From assembly GCF_012568645.1 (NCBI RefSeq), contig NZ_CP046192.1, forward strand, positions 288,802 through 352,801: a stretch of 64,000 nucleotides of DNA. Direction: 5' to 3'. Made by a program: the position numbers and the translations under genes. A model generated the notes under the pieces. It did no database searches, was not told where the DNA came from, and saw only the letters and a program-made list of their open reading frames with translations. This document shows positions 19,256 to 30,422 of this stretch, in pieces. Source of the stretch: Enterobacteriaceae endosymbiont of Donacia simplex (GTDB lineage Bacteria; Pseudomonadota; Gammaproteobacteria; Enterobacterales; Enterobacteriaceae). How positions within the stretch are numbered: the first letter of the stretch is position 1; every line of letters starts with the position of its first letter.

Positions 19256-21352
19256 TTAATTTTTTTTAATAACAGCTTTTATACTTAATCTTATTCTTCC
19301 TTGTTTATCAATTTCCATCACTTTAACAAGTACCTTTTGTAATAATTGTAAATAATCACTTACTTTATTTACATGTTTATGCGTAATTTGAGAAATATGT
19401 ACTAATCCTTCTTTACCATTTCCTATCGAAATAAAAGCACCAAAATCAACAATACGTACAACTTTACCATTATATATTTGTCCCACAATAATATCTGCAG
19501 TAATTTCTTCTATACGTCTAATTGCAAATCTAATTTTTTCATTATTTTTAGCTGCAATTTTTACAATTCCATTATCTTCTATTTCGATAATTGTATCAGT
19601 TTCTTCTGTTAAAGCTCTAATAACAGATCCTCCTTTACCTATCATATCTTTAATTTTTTCTGGATTAATTTTTATTGTATGAATTCTTGGAGCAAATTCT
19701 GAAATATTTCTTCTAGGAAAAGAAATAGCTTGTTTCATTACTTTCAAAATATGTAATCTAGCTAATTTTGCTTGAAATAAAGCTAATTTTATTATTTTAT
19801 ATGTAATTCCTTCTATTTTCATATCCATTTGTAAAGCAGTAATACCAGTTTTAGTTCCTGCTACCTTAAAATCCATATCACCTAAATGATCTTCATCACC
19901 TAAAATATCAGATAATACTATAAAATTATTTTTTTCTTTAATTAAACCCATTGCTATACCTGCTACAGCATTTTTAATTGGAATTCCTGCATCCATCATT
20001 GCTAAGGACGCTCCACATACTGAGGCCATAGATGATGAACCATTAGATTCTGTAATTTCAGATACAATACGGATTGTATAAGGAAAAATATCTAGATTAG
20101 GCATTACTGGTATTAAAGATTTTTTAGCTAAATTACCATGACCAATTTCACGTCTTTTAGGAGAACTCATTATACCTGTTTCACCAACAGAATAAGGAGG
20201 AAAATTATAATGAAATAAAAAATTATCTGTTCTATTATTTATTAAATCATCTAATAATTGAGCATCTCTTGTTGTTCCTAATGTAGCAGTAACTAAAGAC
20301 TGTGTTTCCCCTCTTGTAAACAAAGCAGAACCATGAGTTCTTGGTAAAATACCTATACGTACATCTAAATTACGTATCATATCATGTTCACGACCATCAA
20401 TTCTAAGATTTTTTTCTGTAATATTTTTACGTACTATTTTTTTTTCTAAGTCATAAAAAATTTCATTTAAATCATAAATTGAAATATTTTCATATTCTTT
20501 TTCTTTTTTAAAAACTTCAAGAGTTTTTAATTTTATAGAATCAATTATATGAACTCTATCTTGTTTTTTTTTTATATTATATGCTTTTATTAATTTTTTA
20601 TATGATAAAAAAATTACTTTTTCTTTAAGCTTCTCATTTAAAGGATATAAAATCCATTCACGAGATTTTTTTTTTACTTTATCTGATAATTGAACGATAT
20701 TATTAATTAAAATTTGTTGTTGATTATGTCCATATATTATTGCATCTAAAATTTGGTCTTCAGTTAATAAATTAGATTTAGCTTCTACCATTAGTATAGC
20801 TTTTTTAGTACTAGTAACAATTAAATCTAATTCACTATTTTCCATTTCTTGTATACTAGGATTTAGTATATATTGATTATTAATATACCCAACACGTGCA
20901 GTTCCAAATGGTCCATTAAAAGGAATACCTGATAAATTTAAAACAGTAGAAGCCCCAATAATAGCTACAATATCTGGATTTATTTCAGGATTTAGGGACA
21001 TTACGGTTGCAATAATTTGAGTTTCATTTAAAAAACCTTTTTTAAATAAAGGTCTTATAGGACGATCAATTAAACGAGAAATTAATATTTCATTTTCACT
21101 AGGACGTCCTTCTCTACGAAAAAAATTTCCAGGAACACGACCAGCAGCATATAATTTTTCTTGATAATGTACTGATAAAGGGAAAAAATTTTGTTCTAAT
21201 TTTACTTCATTATTTACTACTAAAGTTACGAAAACAGCTGTATCATCAATACTAACCATTACAGAAGATGTTGCTTGTCTAGCTATCATCCCTGTTTCAA
21301 TAGTTACAGTATTATTACCATAACAAAATCTATGAATAATCGGGTTTAACAA
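19256..21352 (-). CDS. pnp: Polyribonucleotide nucleotidyltransferase (PNPase)
   Basis: PNPase is the phosphorolytic 3'-5' exoribonuclease of mRNA decay. The 698-residue protein (E. coli 711) has two RNase PH domains, with the active-site stretch [19 protein letters not shown], then a KH domain ([18 protein letters not shown]) and an S1 domain ([19 protein letters not shown]). The start codon is TTG at 21352, giving MLNPIIHRF as in E. coli MLNPIVRKF, with AAAGGA eight bases upstream. It follows rpsO with the E. coli order preserved. The C-terminal tail is slightly shortened. Confidence 0.98.
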   Translation of the reverse strand: MLNPIIHRFCYGNNTVTIETGMIARQATSSVMVSIDDTAVFVTLVVNNEVKLEQNFFPLSVHYQEKLYAAGRVPGNFFRREGRPSENEILISRLIDRPIRPLFKKGFLNETQIIATVMSLNPEINPDIVAIIGASTVLNLSGIPFNGPFGTARVGYINNQYILNPSIQEMENSELDLIVTSTKKAILMVEAKSNLLTEDQILDAIIYGHNQQQILINNIVQLSDKVKKKSREWILYPLNEKLKEKVIFLSYKKLIKAYNIKKKQDRVHIIDSIKLKTLEVFKKEKEYENISIYDLNEIFYDLEKKIVRKNITEKNLRIDGREHDMIRNLDVRIGILPRTHGSALFTRGETQSLVTATLGTTRDAQLLDDLINNRTDNFLFHYNFPPYSVGETGIMSSPKRREIGHGNLAKKSLIPVMPNLDIFPYTIRIVSEITESNGSSSMASVCGASLAMMDAGIPIKNAVAGIAMGLIKEKNNFIVLSDILGDEDHLGDMDFKVAGTKTGITALQMDMKIEGITYKIIKLALFQAKLARLHILKVMKQAISFPRRNISEFAPRIHTIKINPEKIKDMIGKGGSVIRALTEETDTIIEIEDNGIVKIAAKNNEKIRFAIRRIEEITADIIVGQIYNGKVVRIVDFGAFISIGNGKEGLVHISQITHKHVNKVSDYLQLLQKVLVKVMEIDKQGRIRLSIKAVIKKN

Positions 21353-21443
21353 AATAAATATCCTTTAAATAAAAACTTTTTTATATTAAAAAAATAAATT
21401 TATTTTAAAATCTATAATTAATATAGATAATATTAAAATATTT

Positions 21444-21713
21444 TTATTTTCTTAACCCTAAATTTTCAATTAATATATTATAATCATGTAATTTTTTTTT
21501 TTTTAAATAATTTAATAATTTTCTACGTTGTGATATCATATGGAGAAGTCCTCGACGACTATGATGATCTTTTTTATGGATAGTAAAATGTTTATGTAAA
21601 TAATTAATTTTAAATGTTAGTAAAGCTATTTGTACTCTTGTTGATCCTTTATCTTTAGGACTAATTTCATACTGTTTAATAATTTGTGCTTTTTTTTTTG
21701 TATTAAAATACAT
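21444..21713 (-). CDS. rpsO: 30S ribosomal protein S15
   Basis: S15 binds the central domain of 16S rRNA early in 30S assembly. The 89 residues match the family length; typical segments are [45 protein letters not shown] and a C-terminal NLGLRK. It sits between truB and pnp exactly as in enteric bacteria. In E. coli S15 represses its own translation; nothing specific for that can be judged here. Confidence 0.98.
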   Translation of the reverse strand: MYFNTKKKAQIIKQYEISPKDKGSTRVQIALLTFKINYLHKHFTIHKKDHHSRRGLLHMISQRRKLLNYLKKKKLHDYNILIENLGLRK

Positions 21714-21734
21714 AACTTAACTCCATTAAATTAT

Positions 21735-22682
21735 TTATAAATTAATAAAATTTATTAATTTACATTTAATTATATAACCTTTGTTATTAATATGACAAAC
21801 ACCTATAAAATTATGAAATATTTTTTCAAATATACGGAATATTTTTTTATCTATTATAGATGTTATTTTTATTTTTTCACCATTTATTATTTTTTTTATT
21901 AAAAAATTAGATAAATATAATTTAGGAATATTATTTATAATATAATTAATAGGTAATAATAACTTTTTTATTAAAAAAATATTTAGTTTATTATTTCGAT
22001 AATTTATAATTAATGTTTGTAATTGTTCAATGGTTATTACATTCTTATGTAAAATAGAAATATGTGATATTTGTATTCTGCGTAATTTGATTACATGAGC
22101 TCCACAATTTAATTTATCTCCTAATTCATCAATAATACTACGAATATATGTTCCTTTAGAACAATTAATTTTTAATTTAATTTTATTTTCATAAAATTTT
22201 AATAATTTAATTTGATAAACTGTAATCTTTCTTTTTTTTAGATGAGAAAAAATTACTCCTGATCTAGCATATTTATAAAGAGGTATTCCTTTATATTTAA
22301 TTGCAGAATACATAGGAGGATATTGTTTAATCTTTCCTTTAAATAAATTTATTACTTTAATAAGATCTTTTATAGATATATTAACATTTTTTTTTTTAAT
22401 AAGAAAACCATATTTATCAGCAGTATTTGTTTTTTCCCCTAAAATAGCAGTAACTAAATAAACTTTATTTGAATTTAGTAAATATTGACTAAATTTAGTA
22501 CATTTTCCTAAACATATTGGTAATAAACCACTAGCTAAAGGATCTAAAGTACCTGTATGTCCTGCTTTTTTTACATTAAAAATATTTTTAATATTTTGAA
22601 GGATTTGATTAGATGTAAATCCTATAGATTTATCAAGTAATAATAAACCATTTATTTCTTTTTTTTTTTTTATTTTTAACAT
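21735..22682 (-). CDS. truB: tRNA pseudouridine-55 synthase
   Basis: TruB makes pseudouridine 55 in the T-loop of nearly all tRNAs and acts as a tRNA-folding chaperone. The 315-residue product (E. coli 314) shows INGLLLLDKSIGFTSNQIL, the catalytic aspartate in GHTGTLDPLASGLLP, SKGTYIRSIIDELG and CGAHVIKLRRIQI, followed by a shortened and diverged PUA-like C-terminus. It is encoded between rbfA and rpsO with gaps of about 20-30 bp, as in the E. coli nusA-infB operon. Confidence 0.97.
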   Translation of the reverse strand: MLKIKKKKEINGLLLLDKSIGFTSNQILQNIKNIFNVKKAGHTGTLDPLASGLLPICLGKCTKFSQYLLNSNKVYLVTAILGEKTNTADKYGFLIKKKNVNISIKDLIKVINLFKGKIKQYPPMYSAIKYKGIPLYKYARSGVIFSHLKKRKITVYQIKLLKFYENKIKLKINCSKGTYIRSIIDELGDKLNCGAHVIKLRRIQISHISILHKNVITIEQLQTLIINYRNNKLNIFLIKKLLLPINYIINNIPKLYLSNFLIKKIINGEKIKITSIIDKKIFRIFEKIFHNFIGVCHINNKGYIIKCKLINFINL

Positions 22683-22710
22683 TTTTAAAAAATTATAATT
22701 TAAATTATAA

Positions 22711-23067
22711 TTATTTTTTTTTAATTTTTAAATTATTTAAAATATTACTAATATATTTACCTTCTTTAAAAGAAGAATCCAAAAAAAATTTTATTTTTGG
22801 TATTTTACGTAAATTTATTTTTTTTTTAAGAATATATCTAATATATTCTGTAGTTTTATTTAAATAAAAAAGTGAATTTTTTTTATTTTTTAATTTTTCT
22901 TCTTTATATGATAAAATTACAAAAATTTTTGCATATGAAAAATCTTTCGATATTACTATATCAGTAATATTACAAAATTTATTTATTCTTATATCATTAA
23001 TATTATGTTGTAAGATTTTTGCTATTTGTTTTTTTAATTCATATGAAATACGTAAATTTCGATACAA
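22711..23067 (-). CDS. rbfA: Ribosome-binding factor A
   Basis: RbfA binds the immature 30S subunit and assists 16S 5'-end maturation. The 118 residues (E. coli 133) form the single KH-like domain; YELKKQIAKILQHNINDIR and KDFSYAKIFVIL align with the enteric protein, and the flexible C-terminal tail is missing. The start is TTG at 23067, seven bases after a strong AAGGAG (23080-23075); no better ATG exists upstream. Position between infB and truB supports the assignment. Confidence 0.92.
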   Translation of the reverse strand: MYRNLRISYELKKQIAKILQHNINDIRINKFCNITDIVISKDFSYAKIFVILSYKEEKLKNKKNSLFYLNKTTEYIRYILKKKINLRKIPKIKFFLDSSFKEGKYISNILNNLKIKKK

Positions 23068-23133
23068 TAAAACACTCCTTTTTGATATATTTTATAATGT
23101 TATTTTTAATAACAAAAATTATTTTTTAAATAA

Positions 23134-25491
23134 CTATTTTTTTATAAGTTCATTCGTTTCAAAAATTTCAATTTTATCTCCTATATGAATATCATTAAAA
23201 TTTTTAATACTAATCCCACATTCCATTCCATTACGTACTTCATTAACACTTTCTTTAAATCTTCTTAAAGAATCTATAACACCTTTATAAAAAATTTTAT
23301 TATTTCTAAATAATTTAATTAAATTATTACGTTTAATTATTCCATATGTTACTAGACATCCAGCTATCACCCCAATTTTAGGTATAGTAAAAATACTTCT
23401 AACATCTGCAAGACCTAAAGTTAATTCTTTATATTCAGGAACTAAGATTTTTTGTATATGTTTTTTCATATAATTAATTAAATCATAAATAATTATAAAA
23501 AATTTAATTTTTATATTTTCTATTTTCATTATATTTTTCACATTCTTACTTGCTTTTACATTAAAACCAATAATAATTACATGTTTTGCTAAATTAGCCA
23601 TTGCCATTGAAATATCTGTTTCAGTAATTTCTCCAACACCAGAATAAATAATTTTAATATTTATTTTATCATTAGATAAATTAATTAACGTAGTTGTGAT
23701 TGCTTCTAGAGAACCCTGTACATCAGCTTTTAATAAAATATTTATTTCATGAATATTTTTATTATTTAAATCTAAGAAAACTTTTTTAAATTGTTTTTGT
23801 TTATTAGATAATTGTATTTCTCTATATTTATTTTTTCTATATGATGCTATTTCTTTAGCTTGTTTTTCATTATTTACTACGATTAAATTATCTCCAGCAT
23901 GTGGAATTTCTGATAAACCTATTATTTTAATAGGAGTTGATGGGCCGGCTTGTAAAATATTTAAACCTTTATAATTTATTAATCCTTTAATTTTTCCATA
24001 AGTATATCCACAAAGTACTATATTACCTTTTTTTAACATTCCTTCTTTAATTAAAACACTAGCTATAGGTCCTTTACCTTTATCTAAAAAAGATTCAATG
24101 ACAATTCCCTTTGCAATACCTTTATTAATAGCTTTTAATTCTAATATTTCAGCTTGTAATAAGATAGTATTTAATAAATTATTTATTCCTTCTCCTGTTT
24201 TAGCTGAAACTTTAACAAAAATATTATCTCCGCCCCATTCTTCAGAAATAATATCATACCTACTTAATTCATTTTTTATTTGTTCAAGATTTGAAATTTT
24301 TTTATCAATTTTATTAATTACAACTATTATTGGTAATTTAGTTTTTTTAGCATATTTAATTGCTTCTATAGTTTGTGGCATAACTCCATCATCAATTGCA
24401 ATAACTAGAATTATTATATCAGTAACTTGAACTCCTCTTAACCTCATTGAAGTGAAAGATTCATGTCCTGGAGTATCAAGAAATGTAATTTTTTTATTAT
24501 TAAATTTTATTTGATATGCATTAATATACTGGGTAATACCTCCAGATTCTTTTGAAGTTATATTACTTGAAAAAATATAGTCTAATAACGAAGTCTTACC
24601 ATGATCTACATGACCCATAATTGTTACTATTGGAGGTCTTATAATAGATATTTTATTAATTTGATCTTCATTATTAATTAATGATTTTTCTATATCATTT
24701 TCACAACGTAATATAACTTTATGTCCCATTTCTTCTGCAATTAATTGAGCTGTTTCTTGATTTAAAAGCTGATTAATATTAGTAAATTTTTCTCCCATAT
24801 TAATTATAATTTTTATAAGTTTTGAACTTTTAACTGCCATTTTATTAGATAATTCAGTGATACTAATAGTATCATTAATAATGATATTACGATTAATGTT
24901 TTTAACTGGTTTATTAAAATTTTGATATAATTTAGAAAATTTTTTTTTGTATTTATTATTAATAATTTTTTTTTTATTTTCTTTATTATTTTTATATTTT
25001 TTTTTATTATATATTTTTTTATTAAAAATATTATTATTTAAATTTTTATTATTTATTTTTTTCTTATAATATTTTTTATTTTTATTTATTTTTTTTTTAT
25101 TTAATTCTAAATTTTTTTTATAATCTGTATTATATATTTTTTTATCATTATTTTTAATAAATTGTTTAAATTTTTTCAATTTTTTTTTTTTAGATAAAGG
25201 ATAATTATTAATTTTTAATGATGTTTGTTTTAATAAATTTTTTTTATCTTTAGATAAAAAAATTTTCTCATTATCTAATAATTTATTAGATTTATGATTT
25301 ATATTTAATAATTTAAAATTTTTTATTTTTTTATTTTTTAAATATATTAAAAATTTTTTATTTTCTTCTTTACTAACTATATCATTTTCTAATTTAGAAA
25401 TACCTATATCAGCAAAATATTTAATTATATTTTTTACTGAAATTTTAATTTTACTAGCTAATAATTTTATAGTTATAACAGCATCTGTCAT
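23134..25491 (-). CDS. infB: Translation initiation factor IF-2
   Basis: IF-2 is the GTPase that brings fMet-tRNA to the 30S subunit and promotes subunit joining. The 785 residues (E. coli 890) start with the small N-terminal domain (MTDAVITIKLLASKI), followed at about 50-200 by a low-complexity Lys/Asn-rich linker. The G domain has GHVDHGKT at 293-300, DTPGHESF and NKID; then come domain II and the C-terminal fMet-binding domain ending in RNGMECGISIKNFNDI. The linker is shorter than in E. coli and its composition follows the genome AT bias. It lies between nusA and rbfA. Confidence 0.98.
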   Translation of the reverse strand: MTDAVITIKLLASKIKISVKNIIKYFADIGISKLENDIVSKEENKKFLIYLKNKKIKNFKLLNINHKSNKLLDNEKIFLSKDKKNLLKQTSLKINNYPLSKKKKLKKFKQFIKNNDKKIYNTDYKKNLELNKKKINKNKKYYKKKINNKNLNNNIFNKKIYNKKKYKNNKENKKKIINNKYKKKFSKLYQNFNKPVKNINRNIIINDTISITELSNKMAVKSSKLIKIIINMGEKFTNINQLLNQETAQLIAEEMGHKVILRCENDIEKSLINNEDQINKISIIRPPIVTIMGHVDHGKTSLLDYIFSSNITSKESGGITQYINAYQIKFNNKKITFLDTPGHESFTSMRLRGVQVTDIIILVIAIDDGVMPQTIEAIKYAKKTKLPIIVVINKIDKKISNLEQIKNELSRYDIISEEWGGDNIFVKVSAKTGEGINNLLNTILLQAEILELKAINKGIAKGIVIESFLDKGKGPIASVLIKEGMLKKGNIVLCGYTYGKIKGLINYKGLNILQAGPSTPIKIIGLSEIPHAGDNLIVVNNEKQAKEIASYRKNKYREIQLSNKQKQFKKVFLDLNNKNIHEINILLKADVQGSLEAITTTLINLSNDKINIKIIYSGVGEITETDISMAMANLAKHVIIIGFNVKASKNVKNIMKIENIKIKFFIIIYDLINYMKKHIQKILVPEYKELTLGLADVRSIFTIPKIGVIAGCLVTYGIIKRNNLIKLFRNNKIFYKGVIDSLRRFKESVNEVRNGMECGISIKNFNDIHIGDKIEIFETNELIKK

Positions 25492-25520
25492 GCTGTCTAC
25501 TCCTCTATTGTCAAAATTAA

Positions 25521-27023
25521 TTAATTATCATTTTTTTTATTAAACCAACAAATATTACGTGCAGACATAATTATTTTTCCTGCTCTTATTTTATTTAGAT
25601 TATCTATGTCAGATAAATCTTCAATACTTTGTTCTGCTAACTTTTCAATAGTTAAAATTCCTTTATTTATTAAAGATTCAGATAATTCATTATTCATTCC
25701 TTTTAATTTTAACAGTTTTTTTTTAAATTTATTATTAATATTATTTTTCTTTTTTAGAGATAAATTTTTATAAGTATTTGCTGCTAATTTTTTTATTTTT
25801 TTTAAATCATTAATTTTTATATTAAAAATATTAGTTATTTCATTTAATTTTTCAATTGGTATTGATACTAATTCTTTAAAAGAAGATATTTTCCCATCTT
25901 CAACTATTTTTTTTGATAACTCATATTTAATATTTAAATATTTTATAAACATATTTATAATATTACTTTTTTCTTTTTTATGTTTATGATACAAATCATG
26001 TTTAGTCATAACATTTAATTCCCAACCACTTAATTGTGATGCTAAACGAATATTTTGACCATTTCTACCAATAGCTTGCGCTAAATTATTTTCTTCAACT
26101 GCAATATCTATAATATGTTTTTTTTCATTTAAAATAATTACTGATATATCAGCAGGTGACATAGCATTAATAACAAATTTTTCAGGATTTGCATTCCATA
26201 GTACAATATCGATACGTTCTCCATTTAATTCATTAGAAATTGCTTGTACTCTAGCTCCTCTCATTCCTACACAAGCACCTACTGGATCAATTCTTTTATC
26301 ATTTGTTTTAACCGCAATTTTTGATCTAGATCCGGGATCTCGTGCTACTCCTTTAATTTCAATTAATCCTTCTTCTATTTCAGGTACTTCAATATGAAAT
26401 AATTCAATTAACATTTGTATTTTTGATCTACTTATAAATAATTGTGTTTCTTTAATATCTTCTTTTATATAAAATAATAAACCTCTTATTCTATCTCCTA
26501 ATCTAAAATTTTCTCTTGGTAACATATCAGAACGTAAAATAATGGCATTAGCACCATGTCCTAAATCTAAATTTAAATGTCCTCTATTTACTTTTTTAAC
26601 AATACCACTTAAAATTTTTCCTTCCTGTTTTTTAAATTGAGCAATAGTAATAGCTTTTTCTGCTTCTCTTACTTTATGTACAATAACTTGTTTAGCAGTC
26701 TGTGTTGTTATTCGGTTAAAGTCAATAGATTTAATTTTATCATAAATATAATCACCTAAATTTAGAGTATTATCTTCAATACGTGCTGCATCTAATGTAA
26801 TTTCTTTTGTAGGATAATGAACTTTTTTTACAATTAGCCACCTTCTAAAGGTATTAAAATCTCCATTTTTACGATCAATATTTACTAATACTTCTATATC
26901 TTGTTCATATTTTTTTTTTGTGGCACTAGCTAAAGCACTTTCCATAGCTTCAAATATTTTTTCACGAGGTAAAGATTTTTCATTAGAAACAGCTTCAATA
27001 ACAGCTAACATTTCTTTATTCAT
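25521..27023 (-). CDS. nusA: Transcription termination/antitermination protein NusA
   Basis: NusA binds RNA polymerase and modulates pausing, termination and antitermination. The 500 residues (E. coli 495) contain the N-terminal polymerase-binding domain ([20 protein letters not shown]), an S1 domain ([20 protein letters not shown]), KH1 and KH2 ([17 protein letters not shown] and [16 protein letters not shown]) and two degenerate C-terminal helix-hairpin repeats. rimP, which precedes nusA in E. coli, is missing; the next upstream gene is tRNA-fMet. Confidence 0.98.
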   Translation of the reverse strand: MNKEMLAVIEAVSNEKSLPREKIFEAMESALASATKKKYEQDIEVLVNIDRKNGDFNTFRRWLIVKKVHYPTKEITLDAARIEDNTLNLGDYIYDKIKSIDFNRITTQTAKQVIVHKVREAEKAITIAQFKKQEGKILSGIVKKVNRGHLNLDLGHGANAIILRSDMLPRENFRLGDRIRGLLFYIKEDIKETQLFISRSKIQMLIELFHIEVPEIEEGLIEIKGVARDPGSRSKIAVKTNDKRIDPVGACVGMRGARVQAISNELNGERIDIVLWNANPEKFVINAMSPADISVIILNEKKHIIDIAVEENNLAQAIGRNGQNIRLASQLSGWELNVMTKHDLYHKHKKEKSNIINMFIKYLNIKYELSKKIVEDGKISSFKELVSIPIEKLNEITNIFNIKINDLKKIKKLAANTYKNLSLKKKNNINNKFKKKLLKLKGMNNELSESLINKGILTIEKLAEQSIEDLSDIDNLNKIRAGKIIMSARNICWFNKKNDN

Positions 27024-27272
27024 CCTAGTTATCCTTAAATATTTAATTCTTAAAATTAGAAAACTAGATTATATTAAAACATTAATATTAGTGTGTTTAT
27101 TTTTTAAATAAATATCTTATTATTTAAATATAAATATAATTATTTTAATAAAATTAATTTATTAATACTTTTTTATATAATTCGTAAATATATATAAAAA
27201 ATTATTTTGGATATTATAGATTTACTTATCTATATATAAAATATAATTTAGGATTAAATATAATGTGGTATT

Positions 27273-27349
<77 letters not shown>

Positions 27350-27401
27350 TCTACTTAAATAATATGATATGCTAAAAATATAAATAATGCAATAACAATT
27401 T

Positions 27402-27492
27402 TGGTACCGAAGACGGGATTTGAACCCGTAAACCCAAATAATAGGGCACTACCACCTCAAGGTAGCGTGTTTACCAATTTCACCACCTCGGT
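27402..27492 (-). tRNA. leuU: tRNA-Leu (anticodon GAG)
   Basis: A 91-nt class II tRNA with acceptor ACCGAGG/CTTCGGT, anticodon loop TTGAGGT (anticodon GAG), an extended variable arm (TGCCC...GGGTTTA) and an encoded CCA. It matches E. coli leuU, which also lies between secG and metY. It is about four bases longer than the E. coli gene, in the variable arm. Confidence 0.96.
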
Positions 27493-27509
27493 AAAATCAT
27501 ACTTATATT

Positions 27510-27773
27510 TTATTTTTTTATATTATGTAATTTAATATTTTTTATATATTTTTTTACATTAATATTACTTAGTAATAAGCTAATAATAAAAAATAAAGAT
27601 GCAAGTAAAATAATACTTCTAGTTAATATTTTATTAGATGTATTTGTATTAAAAGGTGATTTTGTATTACTTGATGATGCACTAATATCTATATCATCAT
27701 TATTTTGAAACATGATAATACCAACTAAAATAGTTGCAATAAAAACAAATAAAACTAGCAATAATTTATACAT
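27510..27773 (-). CDS. secG: Protein-export membrane protein SecG
   Basis: SecG is the small auxiliary subunit of the SecYEG translocon. The 87-residue protein (E. coli 110) has two hydrophobic helices at about 3-20 and 51-66 with a polar loop between (QNNDDIDISASSSNTKSPFNTNTSNK), matching the family hairpin topology. The Gly/Ala-rich tail is missing. It is followed by leuU as in E. coli. A plausible promoter is at 27820-27847. SecE is encoded at 42278-42664. Confidence 0.92.
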   Translation of the reverse strand: MYKLLLVLFVFIATILVGIIMFQNNDDIDISASSSNTKSPFNTNTSNKILTRSIILLASLFFIISLLLSNINVKKYIKNIKLHNIKK

Positions 27774-27819
27774 AAAAAAGTTAACAAAATAGCTTTTTAA
27801 TTAAATATTAATTATTTTA

Positions 27820-27847
27820 ATTATATATCAATTATTAATAATTGCAA
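27820..27847 (-). promoter_or_regulatory. Putative promoter of secG and the downstream tRNA-nusA operon
   Basis: On the minus strand TTGCAA (27847-27842) and a perfect TATAAT (27825-27820) are 16 bp apart, about 47 bp before the secG start. In this A/T-rich background TATAAT is common, so the call rests on the spacing, the G/C-containing -35 and the position. Confidence 0.45.
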
Positions 27848-28305
27848 TATAATTTTTTATTTTTAAAAAATTATTCTTATTTTAATAAAATAATTAATAA
27901 TTTTAGAAAGAATAAATATAATATATTTAGATATTTTAGATCTAAATTACTATTTTTTTAATATATTATCTCTAATATTATTAGCTATATAATAATATAC
28001 TAATATTTTTTAGGATAATTCTAAATTTAAATAAATAATTTTAGTTACTATAACTTTTATTTTTTAAATATTCTTATTAATTTAAAATAAAATTTATAAA
28101 TAATATAAACAATATTAATAATATATAAAATATATATAATGTTATTAGTTTATTTTATTAAAAAAAAAACTAAATTTTACTAAAATTTAATAATTTTTTC
28201 TAAAGTTATTAAATTAGTAAAATTAGTCATATTTATTATTTATCTGATATAATTAGAATTAATTTTTTAAATTATTATTTATTTTATTTATTATAATTTT
28301 TTTAT

Positions 28306-28323
28306 TCACAATTTTAATTGTGA
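28306..28323. repeat. Perfect 18-bp palindrome in the ftsH-secG gap
   Basis: TCACAATT and its complement AATTGTGA abut with a 2-bp centre. It contains the half-site letters of a CRP box, but in the inside-out orientation (TCACA before TGTGA), so it is not a normal CRP site. It may be a decayed terminator hairpin. Confidence 0.4.
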
Positions 28324-28547
28324 TTATAAATAGTTTAAAAAAAATTTTAATAAATTAATGATGTTATTATTATATATAAGTTAATTTTTAATATTTTTTA
28401 TAAAAATATCTAATTCAGTAATAAAATTATAAGTTATTAAAAATTTATTTAAAATATCTTAACCTTAAATCTTATTACAATATATTTATGATATTTCATA
28501 TTATAAATTTTCTTGTTTTTTATAAAATATCATAAATTATTTATTTT

Positions 28548-30386
28548 TTAAATTTTATTTTTTTTATCATATTCTGGCGGTCTAACTTCTTTTCTATTCA
28601 TTAAATCATCAATTTGCATTGAACCTATTGTTTCATATTTTATAAGTGTATTTTTCATGTTATGTAAAATATCAATATTATTTTTTAAAATTTTAAATGA
28701 TCTATTATAATTTTCTTCTATTAAATATTTTACTTCCTGATCAATAATTTTTGCTGTATCATCAGACATATGTTTAGCTTTAGCAACTGATCTTCCTAAA
28801 AAAATTTCTTCTTCTTCTTCTGTATATAATAAAGGTCCTAATTTTTTAGAAAAACCCCATTGTGTTACCATCTTTCTTGCAATATTAGTTGCAACTTTAA
28901 TATCATTTGAGGACCCTGTTGATACATATTTTTCTCCGTAAATTATTTCTTCAGCAATTCTACCTCCATATAATGTAGATATTTTACTTTCTAATCTTTG
29001 ACGACTGATACTAATAATATCAATTTCAGGTAAAAAAAATGTAACTCCTAATGCTCGCCCCCTAGGAATAATTGTAACTTTATGTACTGGATCGTGATCT
29101 GGAACTAATCTTCCTATAATTACATGACCTGCTTCATGATAAGCAGTTGCCTCTTTTTGTTTTTCTGTCATTACTAAAGAACGTCTTTCTGTACCCATCA
29201 TAATTTTATCTTTTGCTTTTTCTAATTCTAACATAGAAACAACATTATAATTTTGACGAGCTGCTAATAAAGCTGCTTCATTTATTAAATTTGCTAAATC
29301 AGCACCTGAAAAACCTGGAGTACCTCTAGCTAAAATTTTTAAATCTACTTCTTTTGAAATAGGTACATTTTTAATATGTATTTTTAAAATTTGTTCTCTT
29401 CCTCTTATATCTGGTAAACCTACTGTTACTTGACGATCAAAACGTCCAGGTCTTAAAAGAGCAGGATCTAATACATCGGGACGATTAGTTGCAGCAATTA
29501 CTATAATACTTTCATTATTATTAAAACCATCCATTTCTACTAACATTTGATTTAATGTTTGTTCTCTTTCATCATGACCTCCTCCTAAACCTGCACCTCT
29601 TTGTCTTCCTACTGCATCTATTTCATCAATAAAAATAATACATGGAGCTAATTTTTTAGCTTGATTAAACATATCTCTTACTCTTGAAGCTCCTACACCT
29701 ACAAACATTTCTACAAAATCAGAACCTGAAATAATAAAAAATGGTACTTTTGATTCTCCTGCTATAGCTTTAGCTAATAAAGTTTTACCTGTTCCTGGAG
29801 GTCCAACCATTAAAATACCTTTAGGAATTTTACCTCCTAATTTTTGAAATTTTTTAGGTTCTTTTAAATAATCTACTAATTCTCTAACTTCTTCTTTTGC
29901 TTCATCACATCCAGCAACATCATTAAATGTAATTTTGATTTGATTTGATGTTAAAATTTGTGCTTTACTTTTCCCAAAAGATAAAGCTCCTTTACTACTA
30001 TTTTGTAATTGACGAATAAAAAAAATCCAAATACCAATTAATAAGAACATTGGAAACCATGCAATAAAAATAGATAATAATATGCTAGGTTTTGGAAGAG
30101 GTTCTCCTAATATCTTAATTTTTTTTAAAAATAGTACTTTTAGTAAATTAGGATCACTCATTGGTAAATAAGTAATATAACGACTATTATCCTTTCTAAA
30201 AACATGAATTTTTCTACCATTAATACTCGTTTTAATTATTTTATTTTGTTTAATTTCAGATAAAAAAGTTGAATATGAAATTTGATTTTTTTTATTAAAT
30301 TTATTTGGATTTAAACTCTGGAAAACAGATATAAATATGACTGTAATTGCTAACCAGAAAATTAGATTTTTTGCCATATCTTTCAA
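28548..30386 (-). CDS. ftsH: ATP-dependent zinc metalloprotease FtsH
   Basis: FtsH is the membrane-anchored AAA+ protease that degrades misfolded membrane proteins and regulators. The 612 residues (E. coli 647) have two N-terminal membrane helices (about 8-24 and 102-124), Walker A GPPGTGKT at 195-202, Walker [18 protein letters not shown], the SRH region and the zinc site HEAGH with a downstream Glu-rich helix. The start at 30386 is TTG, seven bases after AAGGGG (30399-30394), followed by an internal ATG at 30377; E. coli has the same TTG arrangement (MSDMAKNL). It lies directly downstream of rlmE as in E. coli. Confidence 0.98.
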   Translation of the reverse strand: MKDMAKNLIFWLAITVIFISVFQSLNPNKFNKKNQISYSTFLSEIKQNKIIKTSINGRKIHVFRKDNSRYITYLPMSDPNLLKVLFLKKIKILGEPLPKPSILLSIFIAWFPMFLLIGIWIFFIRQLQNSSKGALSFGKSKAQILTSNQIKITFNDVAGCDEAKEEVRELVDYLKEPKKFQKLGGKIPKGILMVGPPGTGKTLLAKAIAGESKVPFFIISGSDFVEMFVGVGASRVRDMFNQAKKLAPCIIFIDEIDAVGRQRGAGLGGGHDEREQTLNQMLVEMDGFNNNESIIVIAATNRPDVLDPALLRPGRFDRQVTVGLPDIRGREQILKIHIKNVPISKEVDLKILARGTPGFSGADLANLINEAALLAARQNYNVVSMLELEKAKDKIMMGTERRSLVMTEKQKEATAYHEAGHVIIGRLVPDHDPVHKVTIIPRGRALGVTFFLPEIDIISISRQRLESKISTLYGGRIAEEIIYGEKYVSTGSSNDIKVATNIARKMVTQWGFSKKLGPLLYTEEEEEIFLGRSVAKAKHMSDDTAKIIDQEVKYLIEENYNRSFKILKNNIDILHNMKNTLIKYETIGSMQIDDLMNRKEVRPPEYDKKNKI

Positions 30387-30422
30387 AAAATAACCCCTTG
30401 TAACTTTATAGTATATTATATA

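Larger units (their letters stand above)
27774..28547. other. 774-bp gene-free region between ftsH and secG (site of lost folP-glmM)
   Basis: This is the longest protein-gene-free stretch in the window. In E. coli the order ftsH-folP-glmM-secG places dihydropteroate synthase and phosphoglucosamine mutase here; I can read no residual motif of either on any frame. The sequence is nearly all A/T. It contains the putative secG promoter at its right-hand end for the minus strand (27820-27847) and a perfect palindrome TCACAATTTTAATTGTGA at 28306-28323. It looks like an eroded remnant of two genes rather than a regulatory region. Confidence 0.6.

Noticed and set aside
28306..28323. Palindrome as a CRP binding site for the retained CRP
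   Set aside because: The half-sites are inside-out (TCACA then TGTGA) and the position is downstream of ftsH, not near a start.
27774..28547. Possible replication origin or structured RNA in the long gap
   Set aside because: No DnaA-box cluster, no origin-associated genes and no G/C-containing conserved block were visible.
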